Notes under the pieces: generated by a model
Database searches by the model: none
What the model saw: the letters and a program-made list of their open reading frames with translations, nothing else
What the model was told of the DNA's origin: nothing
Origin: Defluviimonas sp. SAOS-178_SWC
Lineage (GTDB): Bacteria > Pseudomonadota > Alphaproteobacteria > Rhodobacterales > Rhodobacteraceae
Assembly: GCF_039830135.1 (NCBI RefSeq)
Contig: NZ_CP156081.1
Span: forward strand, 124,001 to 188,000
Direction: 5' to 3'
Length of the DNA stretch: 64,000 nt
Shown: positions 8,989 through 18,487 of the stretch, piece by piece
How the letters are laid out: every line of letters starts with the position of its first letter
Numbering within the stretch: position 1 is the stretch's first letter
Translations under genes and position numbers: made by a program

Positions 8989-8996
8989 TATATAGT
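8989..8996. promoter_or_regulatory. Shared TATATAGT -10 element between ubiG and pip
   Basis: The only -10-like sequence in the 67-base ubiG/pip gap. Read on the plus strand, TATAGT (8991-8996) would start RNA at about 9003, the A of the pip start codon; read on the minus strand, TATATA would give ubiG a leader of roughly 45 bases. No convincing -35 element is seen on either side. Confidence 0.35.
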
Positions 8997-9002
8997 CGAT
9001 AC

Positions 9003-9971
9003 ATGGACCGGATCGCAGGGCAAAAGCGCGCGAGCGCCCATCTTTATCCGCAGATCGAGCCCTTCGATCAGCGCCTGATGGACGTGGGCGACGGACACCG
9101 CATCTATGTCGAGCAATGCGGCCGCCCAGACGGCCAGCCGGTGATCGTGCTTCATGGTGGCCCCGGCGGCGGATGTTCGCCCGCGATGCGACGCTATTTC
9201 GACCCCTCGGTCTACCGGATCATCCTTTTCGACCAGCGCGGCTGCGGCCGGTCCCGGCCCCATGCGAGCGTCGAGGCGAACACGACCTGGTATCTTGTCG
9301 CCGATATCGAGCGTATTCGCACGGCGTTGGACATCGCAGATTGGATCGTTTTCGGCGGCAGCTGGGGGGCGACGCTGGCGCTGGTTTACGCCCAGACTCA
9401 TCCCGACCGCGCCCGTCACCTCGTGCTGCGCGGTGTGTTCCTGATGACCGAAGGGGAGCTCGCCTGGTTCTACGGCGGCGGGGCGGGGGCGTTCTGGCCG
9501 GACCGCTGGCACGAGTTCGCAAAGGTCATTCCCGAGGCCGAGCAGGACGACCTGATCGCCGCCTATCACCGCCGGCTCTTCTGCGGCGACATCCCCGTCG
9601 AGACCCGCTTCGCCCGGGCCTGGGCCGGTTGGGAGAACGCGCTGGCAAGTGTCGAGCATGACGGCATCGCCGGCGATGCGCCGGGCGACTATGCCCGCGC
9701 CTTCGCGCGGCTGGAGAATCATTACTTCCTCAACAAGGGTTTCCTTGAAGAGGACGGCCAGATCCTGCGCGACCTGCCGAAGCTGAAGGATGTGCCGGCG
9801 ACGATCGTTCAGGGCCGTTACGATATGATCTGCCCGCCGGTTTCCGCTTGGACGCTCGCCCAGCACTGGAAGCGGGCGGATCTGAGGATGATTCCGGTTG
9901 CGGGTCACGCGCTGTCGGAACCGGGGATCTCGGCAGAACTGATCCGGGTGATGGACGGGCTCAGGGCGTGA
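9003..9971 (+). CDS. pip: Prolyl aminopeptidase
   Basis: Cytoplasmic alpha/beta hydrolase (peptidase family S33) that removes N-terminal proline from peptides. The 322 residues contain the oxyanion segment HGGPGGG, the nucleophile elbow GGSWGATLA, the family sequence [12 protein letters not shown] and the terminal catalytic VAGHALS histidine. No ribosome-binding site is visible before the ATG, and a -10 sequence lies only 7 bases upstream, so the mRNA may be leaderless. Confidence 0.94.
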   Translation: MDRIAGQKRASAHLYPQIEPFDQRLMDVGDGHRIYVEQCGRPDGQPVIVLHGGPGGGCSPAMRRYFDPSVYRIILFDQRGCGRSRPHASVEANTTWYLVADIERIRTALDIADWIVFGGSWGATLALVYAQTHPDRARHLVLRGVFLMTEGELAWFYGGGAGAFWPDRWHEFAKVIPEAEQDDLIAAYHRRLFCGDIPVETRFARAWAGWENALASVEHDGIAGDAPGDYARAFARLENHYFLNKGFLEEDGQILRDLPKLKDVPATIVQGRYDMICPPVSAWTLAQHWKRADLRMIPVAGHALSEPGISAELIRVMDGLRA

Positions 9972-10099
9972 ATGAAACGCCACGAAAGATGAACGGAATT
10001 CCCGCCAAACTCATCCAAATGGATATTCACGCATCTGTCGGTTGACGTGGCCCCGCCCAGCCGACCAAGCTTCGCCCCGTGCAGGAACGCGAGGACACA

Positions 10100-10732
10100 A
10101 TGAGCGAAGACACGAGGGTCACCATCGAGGCGCGCGAGAACGGGCCGCTGGTCGTGAAGGGGCTCGATACGTTGAAGGGTCCGGACGGGCAGACGCTTGC
10201 GGTCAAGCCGGTCCTGGCGCTCTGCCGGTGTGGTGGCAGCAAGTCCAAGCCCTTTTGCGACGGCAGCCACAAGACCAACGGCTTCGACAGTGCGTCAGGC
10301 ACACCCGCCGGGCGGAACCGGGTGATCGACTACGAAGGTTCCGAGGTCACGGTGACATTCAACCCCCTGGTCTGCGCACATGCCGCCGAATGCGCCCGGA
10401 TCGCACCGCATGCCTTCAACTCCGCCGAAAGGCCGTGGATCCAGCCGGACAAAGGCAGCCGCGCCGAGATCGAGGAGGTGATCGCCCATTGCCCCTCCGG
10501 CGCGCTGGGTCTGCGTTCGGGCGCCGGGGTCAGCCATCTTGTCGCCGACCGGGCCCGGATCGAGGTGATGCGCGACGGGCCCTACATGGTCCACGACGCC
10601 GACATGGCAGTGCCGCATCCGGGAGAGGCGACGACGCCCCGGAAATACGTCCTCTGCCGCTGCGGCAAGTCGGGGATCAAGCCCTATTGCGACGGGACGC
10701 ACCGCGATCAGGGATGGAAAAGCGGGGATTGA
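10100..10732 (+). CDS. Double CDGSH iron-sulfur protein with central (4Fe-4S) domain
   Basis: A 210-residue protein with three predicted Fe-S sites: an N-terminal CDGSH motif ([16 protein letters not shown]), a central Fer4_19-like cysteine set (CAHAAEC ... HCPSGAL), and a C-terminal CDGTH motif ([16 protein letters not shown]). CDGSH domains bind redox-active 2Fe-2S clusters with three Cys and one His. A role in electron transfer or cluster delivery is likely; the exact partner is unknown. The start is taken at the ATG at 10100 with GAGG 5 bases upstream. Confidence 0.85.
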   Translation: MSEDTRVTIEARENGPLVVKGLDTLKGPDGQTLAVKPVLALCRCGGSKSKPFCDGSHKTNGFDSASGTPAGRNRVIDYEGSEVTVTFNPLVCAHAAECARIAPHAFNSAERPWIQPDKGSRAEIEEVIAHCPSGALGLRSGAGVSHLVADRARIEVMRDGPYMVHDADMAVPHPGEATTPRKYVLCRCGKSGIKPYCDGTHRDQGWKSGD

Positions 10733-10786
10733 TCGCAGTCGCCGCCGGAGCGGCGGGCGGCATTGGCTTTCCCGGCACTCTTCTGC

Positions 10787-10815
10787 TTGCAGACTCGCCC
10801 GCCTTGGCCTATATC
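10787..10815 (+). promoter_or_regulatory. Putative sigma-70-type promoter of the rimP-nusA-infB operon
   Basis: TTGCAG (10787-10792), 17-base spacer, TATATC (10810-10815). Transcription from here would start near 10822 and run through the hairpin at 10871 before rimP. Confidence 0.5.
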
Positions 10816-10870
10816 CGCCTCAACAGCGCGGCTACGGGGTCCAAACTCGCAGCCCACCGGGAAAGATCGA

Positions 10871-10892
10871 CGGGCCGCTGGGCCCGTTTTTT
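10871..10892 (+). terminator. Intrinsic terminator/attenuator in the rimP leader
   Basis: Perfect stem CGGGCC/GGCCCG with loop GCTG, followed by six T. It ends only 13 bases before the rimP start and lies downstream of the putative promoter, so it would act on the operon's own leader transcript, although it could also end transcripts of the CDGSH gene. Confidence 0.7.
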
Positions 10893-10905
10893 GTTGTTTG
10901 GACGC

Positions 10906-11475
10906 ATGACTGAACTGATCGCGAAAACCGCCATCGACCGGCGCCTGGCCGAGATCGTGACCCCGACCATCGAAGGCCTGGGGTTCGAACTGGTGCGCAT
11001 CCGTCTGATGGGCGGGGTCTACAAGACCCTTCAGATCATGGCTGACCGGCCCGAGGGCGGGATCGACGTGGATGATTGCGGACGGATCTCGGTCGCGGTC
11101 TCGGCGGTTCTCGATGTGGAGGACCCGATCGAGGATCAGTATACGCTCGAAGTCTCGTCGCCTGGGATCGACCGGCCTCTGACGCGGCTGAAGGATTTCG
11201 ACGTCTGGGAAGGCTACGAGGCGAAAATCGAGACCTCGGAGATGATCGACGGCCGCAAGCGCTTCAAGGGCAAGCTGGCCGGCACCGACGGCGACGAGGT
11301 GCTGATCGAGATCGAGGAAGGCACCATTGGCCTCAAGTTCGATTGGCTTGCCGATGCGAAACTCGTCCTCACCGACGAGCTGATCACTGAAATGCTGCGG
11401 CAGAAGAAGGCCACCGACACGGTGGACGAGGCCGCGTTTGACGATATCGAAGAAGAAAGTTCCGAGGAGGAATGA
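10906..11475 (+). CDS. rimP: Ribosome maturation factor RimP
   Basis: Assists 30S ribosomal subunit assembly. From the ATG at 10906 the product has 189 residues; the open frame is longer upstream (to 10042) but that part crosses the terminator and overlaps the CDGSH gene in another frame. Family signatures: [15 protein letters not shown], the [15 protein letters not shown] region and [12 protein letters not shown]. The C-terminus is an acidic tail (EEESSEEE). One base separates neither gene: its TGA is directly followed by the nusA ATG. Confidence 0.93.
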   Translation: MTELIAKTAIDRRLAEIVTPTIEGLGFELVRIRLMGGVYKTLQIMADRPEGGIDVDDCGRISVAVSAVLDVEDPIEDQYTLEVSSPGIDRPLTRLKDFDVWEGYEAKIETSEMIDGRKRFKGKLAGTDGDEVLIEIEEGTIGLKFDWLADAKLVLTDELITEMLRQKKATDTVDEAAFDDIEEESSEEE

Positions 11476-13086
11476 ATGGCGATTACCTCTGCCAACCAGC
11501 TTGAGCTTCTGCAGACGGCTGAAGCCGTTGCGCGGGAAAAGATGATCGACCCGGTGCTGGTCATTGAGGCGATGGAGGAAAGCCTCGCCCGCGCCGCGAA
11601 GTCGCGCTACGGATCGGAAATGGACATCCGTGTGTCCATCGACCGCAAGACCGGCAAGGCGACCTTCACCCGCGTGCGCACGGTGGTCGAGGACGAGCTT
11701 CTGGAGAACTATCAGGCGGAGCTGACGGTCGCGCAGGCCAAGCAGTATCTCGACGACCCGAAGGTCGGCGACACGATCGTGGACGAGGTTCCGCCGGTCG
11801 ACCTTGGCCGGATCGCGGCGCAGTCCGCCAAGCAGGTGATCCTGCAAAAGGTGCGCGAGGCAGAGCGCGACCGCCAGTTCGAGGAATTCAAGGACCGCAA
11901 GGGCACGATCATCAACGGCGTGGTCAAGCGCGAGGAATACGGCAACATCATCGTCGATATCGGCCGTGGCGAGGCGATCCTGCGCCGGAACGAGAAGATC
12001 GGCCGTGAAAGCTACCGCCCGAACGACCGCATCCGCTGCTACATCAAGGACGTCCGCCGCGAGGCGCGCGGCCCGCAGGTCTTCCTGAGCCGGACCGATC
12101 CGCAGTTCATGGCGGAACTCTTCAAGATGGAAGTGCCGGAGATCTACGACGGCATCATCGAGATCAAGGCCGTGGCCCGCGATCCGGGCAGCCGTGCCAA
12201 GATCGGCGTCATCTCCTATGACGGGTCGATCGACCCGGTCGGCGCCTGTGTCGGTATGCGCGGCAGCCGCGTTCAGGCCGTCGTGAACGAGCTTCAGGGC
12301 GAGAAGATCGACATCATCCCGTGGAACGAGGATCAGGCGACGTTCCTCGTGAACGCGCTTCAGCCCGCCGAGGTCTCCAAGGTCGTTATCGACGAGGAAG
12401 CCGGCAAGATCGAGGTCGTGGTGCCCGACGAGCAGCTTTCGCTCGCCATCGGCCGGCGCGGTCAGAACGTGCGGCTCGCCTCGCAGCTCACCGGGCTCGA
12501 CATCGACATCCTCACCGAAGAGGAAGAGAGCCAGCGCCGCCAGGCCGAGTTCGCCGAGCGCACCAAGCTCTTCATGGAAGCGCTCGACCTTGACGAATTC
12601 TTCGCGCAGCTTCTGGTCTCGGAAGGCTTCACCAACCTCGAAGAGGTGGCCTATGTGGACCTTGACGAGCTTCTGAGCATAGAGGGCGTCGACGATGCGA
12701 CGGCGTCGGAGCTTCAGGCCCGTGCCCGCGACGTGATCGAGGAGCAGAACCGCAAGGCGCTGGAGAACGCCCGGGCGCTGGGCATCGAGGACAGCCTCGT
12801 CGGTTTCGAAGGCCTGACCCCGCAGATGCTCGAGGCGCTGGCGCAAGACGGCGTCAAGACGCTCGAAGATTTCGCGACCTGTGCGGACTGGGAACTGGCC
12901 GGTGGCTGGACCACGGTCAACGGCGAGCGGGTGAAGGATGATGGTATCCTCGAGAAATTCGACATGAGCCTCGAAGAGGCGCAGCATCTTGTCATGACTG
13001 CGCGGATCCAGCTCGGCTGGGTCGATCCGGCAGAGCTTGAGGCAGAGGCCGAAGAGGGCGCCGAAGACGAGGAGGCCGAGGCCTGA
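11476..13086 (+). CDS. nusA: Transcription termination/antitermination factor NusA
   Basis: RNA-polymerase-associated factor for pausing, termination and rRNA antitermination. The 536 residues run: N-terminal RNAP-binding domain, S1 domain (about 130-200, [21 protein letters not shown] shortened), two KH domains ([14 protein letters not shown] and [14 protein letters not shown]), and two C-terminal acidic HhH repeats ([28 protein letters not shown]). Preceded by GAGGAGG. The long C-terminal repeats are as in other alphaproteobacteria. Confidence 0.97.
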   Translation: MAITSANQLELLQTAEAVAREKMIDPVLVIEAMEESLARAAKSRYGSEMDIRVSIDRKTGKATFTRVRTVVEDELLENYQAELTVAQAKQYLDDPKVGDTIVDEVPPVDLGRIAAQSAKQVILQKVREAERDRQFEEFKDRKGTIINGVVKREEYGNIIVDIGRGEAILRRNEKIGRESYRPNDRIRCYIKDVRREARGPQVFLSRTDPQFMAELFKMEVPEIYDGIIEIKAVARDPGSRAKIGVISYDGSIDPVGACVGMRGSRVQAVVNELQGEKIDIIPWNEDQATFLVNALQPAEVSKVVIDEEAGKIEVVVPDEQLSLAIGRRGQNVRLASQLTGLDIDILTEEEESQRRQAEFAERTKLFMEALDLDEFFAQLLVSEGFTNLEEVAYVDLDELLSIEGVDDATASELQARARDVIEEQNRKALENARALGIEDSLVGFEGLTPQMLEALAQDGVKTLEDFATCADWELAGGWTTVNGERVKDDGILEKFDMSLEEAQHLVMTARIQLGWVDPAELEAEAEEGAEDEEAEA

Positions 13087-13109
13087 TATGGGCCTCGGAG
13101 GGAGCGCAT

Positions 13110-13739
13110 ATGACCCGAGGGGGACGCGACAAGGACAGGGATGAGCCCGAGCGGCGCTGCATCGTCACGGGTGACGTGCAGCCCAAGGCCGGGCTTGTCC
13201 GCTTTGTCGCCGGCCCCGAGGGTCAGATCGTTCCCGATCTGGCCGAGAAGCTACCGGGGCGCGGCATCTGGGTGACGGCCGACCGCGCCGCCATCGAGAA
13301 GGCGGCGAAGAAGGGGCTTTTCGCGAGAGCCGCGAAAACCTCCGTCACGGTGCCCGACGCCCTTGCGGATCTTGTCGAGGCGGGGTTGGCGCGGCGGGTT
13401 GTCGACCTTATTTCCCTTGCACGCAAGGCGGGCCTTGCCGTCGCCGGATTCGAGAAGGTCAAGGGCTGGCTCGCCGACGGAAAGGCGAAGGTTCTGTTCC
13501 AGGCCTCTGACGGGTCGGAGCGCGGCAAGGGCAAACTCTGGACCCCTGAAGGCGGGCGCTGGTTCGGTTGTCTCACGGCATCCGAGCTTGGTCTGGCCTT
13601 TGGGCGAGATAGTGTGGTACATGGCGCGCTTGCGGCTGGTGGACTCTCCAAGCGTGTTGTAGAGGAAGCTGCGAAGCTTACGGGCTTGCGGAAGAATGAC
13701 GGCGGGACGTCCGCCGGGAAGGATACGAAGTCGGCATGA
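13110..13739 (+). CDS. RNA-binding protein YlxR-L7Ae fusion
   Basis: A 209-residue protein between nusA and infB. The first part is a YlxR (DUF448) domain with RRCIVTGD and GRGIWVTAD; the second part resembles the ribosomal L7Ae fold ([21 protein letters not shown], shortened). YlxR is known to bind RNA (the RnpM protein of RNase P in Firmicutes); the exact role in alphaproteobacteria is not settled. The ORF overlaps infB by 4 bases, consistent with one operon. Confidence 0.88.
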   Translation: MTRGGRDKDRDEPERRCIVTGDVQPKAGLVRFVAGPEGQIVPDLAEKLPGRGIWVTADRAAIEKAAKKGLFARAAKTSVTVPDALADLVEAGLARRVVDLISLARKAGLAVAGFEKVKGWLADGKAKVLFQASDGSERGKGKLWTPEGGRWFGCLTASELGLAFGRDSVVHGALAAGGLSKRVVEEAAKLTGLRKNDGGTSAGKDTKSA

Positions 13740-16270
13740 GCGATACAGACGGTAAGAAACCCCTCGGCCTTGGTGGCGGGCGTTCTGGCCAGGTGAAGCA
13801 GAGCTTCAGCCATGGCCGCACGAAAAGCGTCGTCGTCGAGACGAAACGCAAGCGCGTCGTCGTACCGAAGCCCGGTGGGGCGCCTGCCGCCACGGGCGGT
13901 GCCGGCTCTGCGAGCCGGGGCGATCCGTCGCGTCGTCCGGCCGGGATTTCCGATGCCGAGATGGAACGCCGTCTGAAGGCGTTGCAGGCCGCCAAGGCAC
14001 GTGAGGCCGAAGAGGCCGAGGCACGCGCCGCCGATGAGCGTCAGCGCGAGGAAGAGCGTGAGCGCCGCCGCGCCGAGATCGAGGCCAAGGAGCGCGAGGA
14101 CCGCGAGCGCGAGGAAGCGCTGAAGGCCAAGGCCGAGGAAGACGCGCGTCGCGCCGAAGAGGCCGAGGCGCGCGCTGCCCGCAAGGAAGACTTCAAGAAG
14201 CCGGCCGCGCCCGCGGCTGCGGCCACCGTCGATCCGGCGGCGGCCGAGGCCGCCGCATCCCGCGCAGAGACAAAGGGCGTATCCACTGCGGGGCCGCGCA
14301 AGACCGACCGTGAGCGTGACGATCGGGGCGGTGAGCGTGATCGCAGCGGCAAAGGCAGCCGCGATGAGGGCCGCCGGTCCGGCAAGCTGACCCTGAGCGA
14401 GGCGCTTTCTGGCGGCGGCGGGCGTCAGCGGTCGATGGCCGCGATGAAGCGCAAGCAGGAGCGGGCGCGGCAAAAGGCGCTCGGCATCAACGCCCGCGCC
14501 GAAAAGCTGGTGCGCGACGTGCAACTTCCCGAGACGATCGTCGTGCAGGAGCTTGCCAACCGCATGGCCGAGCGTGCCGCCGACGTGGTCAAGGCGCTCA
14601 TGAAGATGGGCATGATGGTCAGCATGAACCAGACCATCGACGCCGATACCGCAGAGCTGATCATCGAGGAGTTCGGCCATCGGGTTGTCCGCGTGTCCGA
14701 TTCCGACGTGGAACAGGTCATCGATACGGTCGACGACAAGGCCGAGGACCTCCAGCCGCGTCCGCCGATCATCACGATCATGGGCCATGTCGACCACGGC
14801 AAGACCTCGCTTCTCGATGCGATCCGCAAGACGAACGTCGTGTCCGGTGAAGCGGGTGGCATCACGCAGCATATCGGCGCCTATCAGGTGACGACGGAAT
14901 CCGGGGCGGTTCTGACCTTCCTCGACACGCCGGGCCACGCCGCCTTCACCTCGATGCGGGCCCGCGGCGCGCAGGTCACGGATATCGTGGTCCTCGTCGT
15001 TGCCGCCGACGATGCGGTCATGCCGCAGACGGTCGAGGCGATCAATCACGCGAAGGCCGCCGGCGTTCCGATGATCGTCGCAATCAACAAGTGCGACAAG
15101 CCGACCGCAAATCCGCAGAAGGTCCGAACCGATCTTCTGCAGCACGAAGTCGTGGTCGAGGCGATGTCGGGCGATGTGCAGGATGTCGAAGTGTCGGCGA
15201 CGACCGGCAAGGGGCTCGACAATCTTCTGGAAGCCATCGCGCTTCAGGCAGAGATCCTCGAACTCAAGGCCAACCCGAACCGTGCCGCCATGGGCGCCGT
15301 GATCGAAGCCAAGCTCGACGTGGGCCGGGGTCCGGTCGCGACGGTTCTCGTCCAGAACGGCACGCTTCGCCAGGGCGATATCTTCGTCGTTGGCGAACAG
15401 TGGGGCAAGGTGCGCGCGCTGATCAATGACCAGGGCGAGCGTGTGCCCGACGCCGGGCCGTCGGTCCCGGTCGAGGTTCTCGGCCTCAATGGCACGCCCG
15501 AGGCGGGCGACGTCCTGAACGTCGTCGAGACCGAAGCGCAGGCGCGCGAGATCGCCGACTACCGCGAGAAGGCCGCGAAGGACAAGCGCGCGGCCGCCGG
15601 TGCCGCGACGACGCTGGAACAGCTCATGGCCAAGGCCAAGGAAGACAAGGACATCGCCGAACTGCCGATCGTGGTGAAGGCCGATGTGCAGGGCTCCGCC
15701 GAGGCGATTGTTCAGGCTATGGAAAAAATCGGAAACGACGAAGTGCGCGTCCGGGTGCTGCATTACGGGGTCGGCGCGATTACCGAATCCGATATCGGCC
15801 TTGCCGAGGCGTCGGGATCGCCGGTCATCGGTTTCAACGTCCGTGCCAATGCGCCGGCACGGGCTGCCGCGAACCAGAAGGGTGTGGAAATCCGCTACTA
15901 CTCGGTGATCTACGATCTGGTCGACGATGTGAAGGCGGCGGCGTCGGGGCTTCTCAAGGCCGAGGTGCGCGAGAACTTCATCGGATACGCCGAGATCAGA
16001 GAGGTCTTCAAGGTCTCCGGCGTCGGCAAGGTCGCGGGCTGTCTCGTCACCGAGGGCGTTGCCCGCCGCTCGGCCGGTGTTCGCCTGTTGCGTGACAACG
16101 TCGTGATCCACGAGGGAACGTTGAAAACCCTCAAGAGATTCAAGGACGAAGTCAAAGAGGTCCAATCCGGCCAGGAATGCGGCATGGCGTTCGAGAACTA
16201 CGAGGACATCCGCCCTGGCGACGTCATCGAGATCTTCGAGCGTGAGGAAGTCGAGCGCCAGCTGGCATGA
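13736..16270 (+). CDS. infB: Translation initiation factor IF-2
   Basis: GTPase that brings initiator tRNA to the 30S subunit. The 844 residues have a long charged, Ala/Glu/Arg-rich N-terminal region (about 80-200, low complexity, coiled-coil-like), then an IF2_N domain, the G domain ([20 protein letters not shown]) and domains II-IV ending [13 protein letters not shown]. The start overlaps the preceding gene (ATGA). Hairpin 16275-16292 follows the stop. Confidence 0.97.
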   Translation: MSDTDGKKPLGLGGGRSGQVKQSFSHGRTKSVVVETKRKRVVVPKPGGAPAATGGAGSASRGDPSRRPAGISDAEMERRLKALQAAKAREAEEAEARAADERQREEERERRRAEIEAKEREDREREEALKAKAEEDARRAEEAEARAARKEDFKKPAAPAAAATVDPAAAEAAASRAETKGVSTAGPRKTDRERDDRGGERDRSGKGSRDEGRRSGKLTLSEALSGGGGRQRSMAAMKRKQERARQKALGINARAEKLVRDVQLPETIVVQELANRMAERAADVVKALMKMGMMVSMNQTIDADTAELIIEEFGHRVVRVSDSDVEQVIDTVDDKAEDLQPRPPIITIMGHVDHGKTSLLDAIRKTNVVSGEAGGITQHIGAYQVTTESGAVLTFLDTPGHAAFTSMRARGAQVTDIVVLVVAADDAVMPQTVEAINHAKAAGVPMIVAINKCDKPTANPQKVRTDLLQHEVVVEAMSGDVQDVEVSATTGKGLDNLLEAIALQAEILELKANPNRAAMGAVIEAKLDVGRGPVATVLVQNGTLRQGDIFVVGEQWGKVRALINDQGERVPDAGPSVPVEVLGLNGTPEAGDVLNVVETEAQAREIADYREKAAKDKRAAAGAATTLEQLMAKAKEDKDIAELPIVVKADVQGSAEAIVQAMEKIGNDEVRVRVLHYGVGAITESDIGLAEASGSPVIGFNVRANAPARAAANQKGVEIRYYSVIYDLVDDVKAAASGLLKAEVRENFIGYAEIREVFKVSGVGKVAGCLVTEGVARRSAGVRLLRDNVVIHEGTLKTLKRFKDEVKEVQSGQECGMAFENYEDIRPGDVIEIFEREEVERQLA

Positions 16271-16274
16271 AAAC

Positions 16275-16292
16275 GGGGCGCCTTCGCGCCCC
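16275..16292 (+). terminator. Hairpin just after infB
   Basis: Stem GGGGCGC/GCGCCCC with loop CTTC starting 4 bases after the infB stop. No T-run follows, so it may act as a 3' end stabiliser or with the next hairpin (16315-16337) rather than as a full terminator. Confidence 0.4.
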
Positions 16293-16308
16293 GCGCTTCG
16301 TATCCGAC

Positions 16309-16337
16309 AAAAAAGGCCGCCTGAACCTCAGGCGGCC
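16309..16337 (-). terminator. Intrinsic terminator overlapping the stop of the small gene
   Basis: On the minus strand: 10-bp stem GGCCGCCTGA/TCAGGCGGCC, loop GGT, then six T (16314-16309). The TGA stop of the 45-codon gene lies inside the upstream arm. In plus orientation the stem is followed only by TTCTTC, so it is mainly a minus-strand terminator. Confidence 0.85.
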
Positions 16338-16465
16338 TTCTTCACGACGGGATACCCTTCGAACAAGAGCTTTCCCACGCGGACGAGTATCATTCCGTTA
16401 TCGAGCTGACGTTCGAACGTGCCCTGAACGGAGACACAGCTTCCAAGAGTGATGGTGCGCAGCAT
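16328..16465 (-). CDS. Small conserved-looking protein, 45 residues
   Basis: Short gene facing infB. It starts at the ATG at 16465 with a strong GGGGGAG site 8 bases upstream and ends at a TGA embedded in its own terminator. The product starts MLRTITLGSCVSVQGTF and ends VVKKAA; it is rich in beta-branched residues, has one Cys (C10), no signal peptide and no membrane segment, and looks like a small beta-strand protein. I do not recognise a function. The ribosome site, the compact terminator and normal codon use argue that it is real. About 170 bases upstream are unusually AT-rich and probably hold its promoter. Confidence 0.7.
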   Translation of the reverse strand: MLRTITLGSCVSVQGTFERQLDNGMILVRVGKLLFEGYPVVKKAA

Positions 16466-16640
16466 CGCTTAAACTCCCCCAACGGCGGGCTGCTTGGACT
16501 CTAGTTGGCAATCTTTAACAGACGGCAAATAGACACATTCGAAAGTTGCCATAGCTAGACCCGTTTGGAAACAATAATTACAGCCGGCGTCAAATCCGGC
16601 CATTAGTTGCTGCAACCTTTAGTTGTTTTATTTGACTTGT

Positions 16641-17039
16641 CTACAACCAATCACGCAAAATGGGAATCAGCGGCACATCGGCCGGAGGCATCGGATAGTC
16701 CCGCAGATCCTTCGCGCGCACCCAGGCAAGCTCCTGTCCCTCCCGCGCCCGCGGCACGCCCTGCCACCGCCTGCACGCAAAAAGCGGCATCAGAAGATGA
16801 AAGTCGTCATAGGTGTGGCTGGCGAAGGTCAGCGGGGCGAGGCAGCTTTTCCAGGTGTCGATCCCCAACTCCTCGTGCAGTTCGCGGATCAGTGCGGCTT
16901 CCGGTGTCTCCCCCGGCTCAACCTTGCCGCCGGGGAATTCCCACAGGCCCGCGAGCGACTTGCCCTCGGGCCGCCGGGCGAGAAGGACACGCCCGTCGGG
17001 GTCGATGAGTGCGACGGCAGAGACGAGGAGGGTTTTCAA
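16641..17039 (-). CDS. mutT: 8-oxo-dGTP diphosphatase (Nudix)
   Basis: A 132-residue Nudix hydrolase that removes oxidised dGTP from the nucleotide pool. The Nudix box is complete (G-x5-E-x7-REL-x-EELGI, residues about 38-60, in GGKVEPGETPEAALIRELHEELGI shortened). The sequence GLWEFPGGK is typical of MutT. Its ATG overlaps the argJ stop by 4 bases, an argJ-mutT pairing also found in relatives. Confidence 0.92.
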   Translation of the reverse strand: MKTLLVSAVALIDPDGRVLLARRPEGKSLAGLWEFPGGKVEPGETPEAALIRELHEELGIDTWKSCLAPLTFASHTYDDFHLLMPLFACRRWQGVPRAREGQELAWVRAKDLRDYPMPPADVPLIPILRDWL

Positions 17040-18457
17040 GACCGGTAGTCAGCGTTGATGTCGATGTAGCGATGCGTGAGGTCGCAGGTCCAGACGCTCG
17101 TCGCGGCCTTGCCGACGCCGAGATCGACGGTGATCTTCAACTCATCGTTCTTCATGTAGGCCGCTGCCGCTTCCTCGCTGTAGGATGGGCTCCGCCAGCC
17201 GTTCTCGGCCAGAGTCAGGTCTCCGAACCGGATCGACATGGCGTCGCGGTCGGCTTTCGCGCCGGATTTGCCGACGGCCATGACGATGCGGCCCCAGTTC
17301 GGGTCCTCCCCGGCGATGGCGGTCTTGACCAGCGGGGAATTGGCGATGGCCATCGCCGCGCGGCGCGCATCGGACGCATCGCTGGCGCCCTCGACGCGGA
17401 CCTCGACGAACTTCGTCGCCCCTTCGCCGTCGCGGACGACCTGATGCGCAAGATCCATCATCACGCCGCGCATGGCCGCCTCGAACTCCTTCGCGACCTT
17501 GCCGCGCAGATCGGCGATGGGCGCCGCCTTGGACTGGCCGGTTGCCGCAACGATCAGGGCGTCGGAGGTCGATGTGTCACTGTCCACGGTGATCGCGTTG
17601 AAGGTATCGCCGACCTGCCGCGAGACGATCTTCTGCAGCGCTGCGGGCGCGATGGCCGCGTCGGTGAAGACGTAGACCAACATCGTCGCCATGTCCGGCG
17701 CGATCATGCCCGACCCCTTGGCGATGCCTGCGATGCGGATCGTCCCGCCATCGCCCGCGACCTCGGCCTCGGCCCCTTTCGGGAAGGTATCGGTGGTCAT
17801 GATCGCGCGGGCCGCCATCTCGATTGCATCTTCCGAAAGGGCGGTCTTCAACGCGCCCATTTTCGCGGTGATCTTGTCATGCGGAAAAGGCTCCCCGATC
17901 ACGCCGGTGGAGGATGAAAAGACCCGCGACACAGGAATGCCCAGAGCTTCGGCGGCACTGGCGGTCACAGCGTCGACGGCCTCTTTCCCGAGTTTGCCGG
18001 TGAAGGCGTTGGCATTGCCGGAGTTGACCACGATCGCTGCACCGTCCTTCGGGCCGACCTTCGCCTTCAGCTTCGCCTCGCAGTCAAGCACACAGGCCGC
18101 GCGGGTGGCGGAGGTTGTGAAGGCGCCCGCTATGGCGGTTCCGGGTGCCAGGCGCACGAGCATCACGTCCTTGCGTCCGGCATAGCGGACGCCAGCCTCG
18201 ATCGCGGCAAACTCGGCGCCAGCAATCCCGGGCAATGACGGGAAACCGCCCTTGGGAGCAAGCGGAGAGACCGGATTCAGCTTCTTCTTGGCCTCGGCGG
18301 TAACCTTTTCGGCGGCCTCGCCCACGGCGTCAACGACAGCCTCCACCCGCTCCTCGACTACCGGAAGAACGTCTTCTTCAAGCTTCTTGCGAAGCTTCTT
18401 GACCTTCACCTTCAGCTTCTTGGCCTCGTCCTTCCAGTCCGTCTTCTGCTTTGCCAT
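17036..18457 (-). CDS. argJ: Bifunctional ornithine acetyltransferase/N-acetylglutamate synthase
   Basis: Recycles the acetyl group in arginine synthesis (N-acetylornithine + glutamate to ornithine + N-acetylglutamate). The self-cleavage site is visible in KGSGMIAPDMATML (between A and T), and DPNWGRI and the C-terminal THRYIDINADYRS are typical. The product has 473 residues, while the family usually has about 405-415: the first 60 residues are a Lys/Glu-rich helical extension (DWKDEAKKLKVKVKKLRKKL ...), absent from most ArgJ proteins. The normal start of homology is at NPVSPLAPKGFP-like NPVSPLAPKGGFP (residue about 61). The ATG has a GGAGGA site upstream, so the extension is probably translated. 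Confidence 0.94.
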   Translation of the reverse strand: MAKQKTDWKDEAKKLKVKVKKLRKKLEEDVLPVVEERVEAVVDAVGEAAEKVTAEAKKKLNPVSPLAPKGGFPSLPGIAGAEFAAIEAGVRYAGRKDVMLVRLAPGTAIAGAFTTSATRAACVLDCEAKLKAKVGPKDGAAIVVNSGNANAFTGKLGKEAVDAVTASAAEALGIPVSRVFSSSTGVIGEPFPHDKITAKMGALKTALSEDAIEMAARAIMTTDTFPKGAEAEVAGDGGTIRIAGIAKGSGMIAPDMATMLVYVFTDAAIAPAALQKIVSRQVGDTFNAITVDSDTSTSDALIVAATGQSKAAPIADLRGKVAKEFEAAMRGVMMDLAHQVVRDGEGATKFVEVRVEGASDASDARRAAMAIANSPLVKTAIAGEDPNWGRIVMAVGKSGAKADRDAMSIRFGDLTLAENGWRSPSYSEEAAAAYMKNDELKITVDLGVGKAATSVWTCDLTHRYIDINADYRS

Positions 18458-18487
18458 GGGCCGTTCCTCCTCCGGGCGGGGGATATG

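Noticed and set aside
10042..10905. Long upstream extension of the rimP reading frame
   Set aside because: It overlaps the CDGSH gene in a different frame and crosses the leader terminator; RimP homology begins only at 10906.
10708..12987. Minus-strand open frame of 759 codons opposite rimP-nusA
   Set aside because: Shadow of nusA and rimP with atypical composition.
13223..16165. Very long minus-strand open frame (980 codons) opposite infB
   Set aside because: It is a mirror of the infB reading frame in GC-rich DNA; the translation is low-quality (many Asp/His/Arg) and infB is certain.
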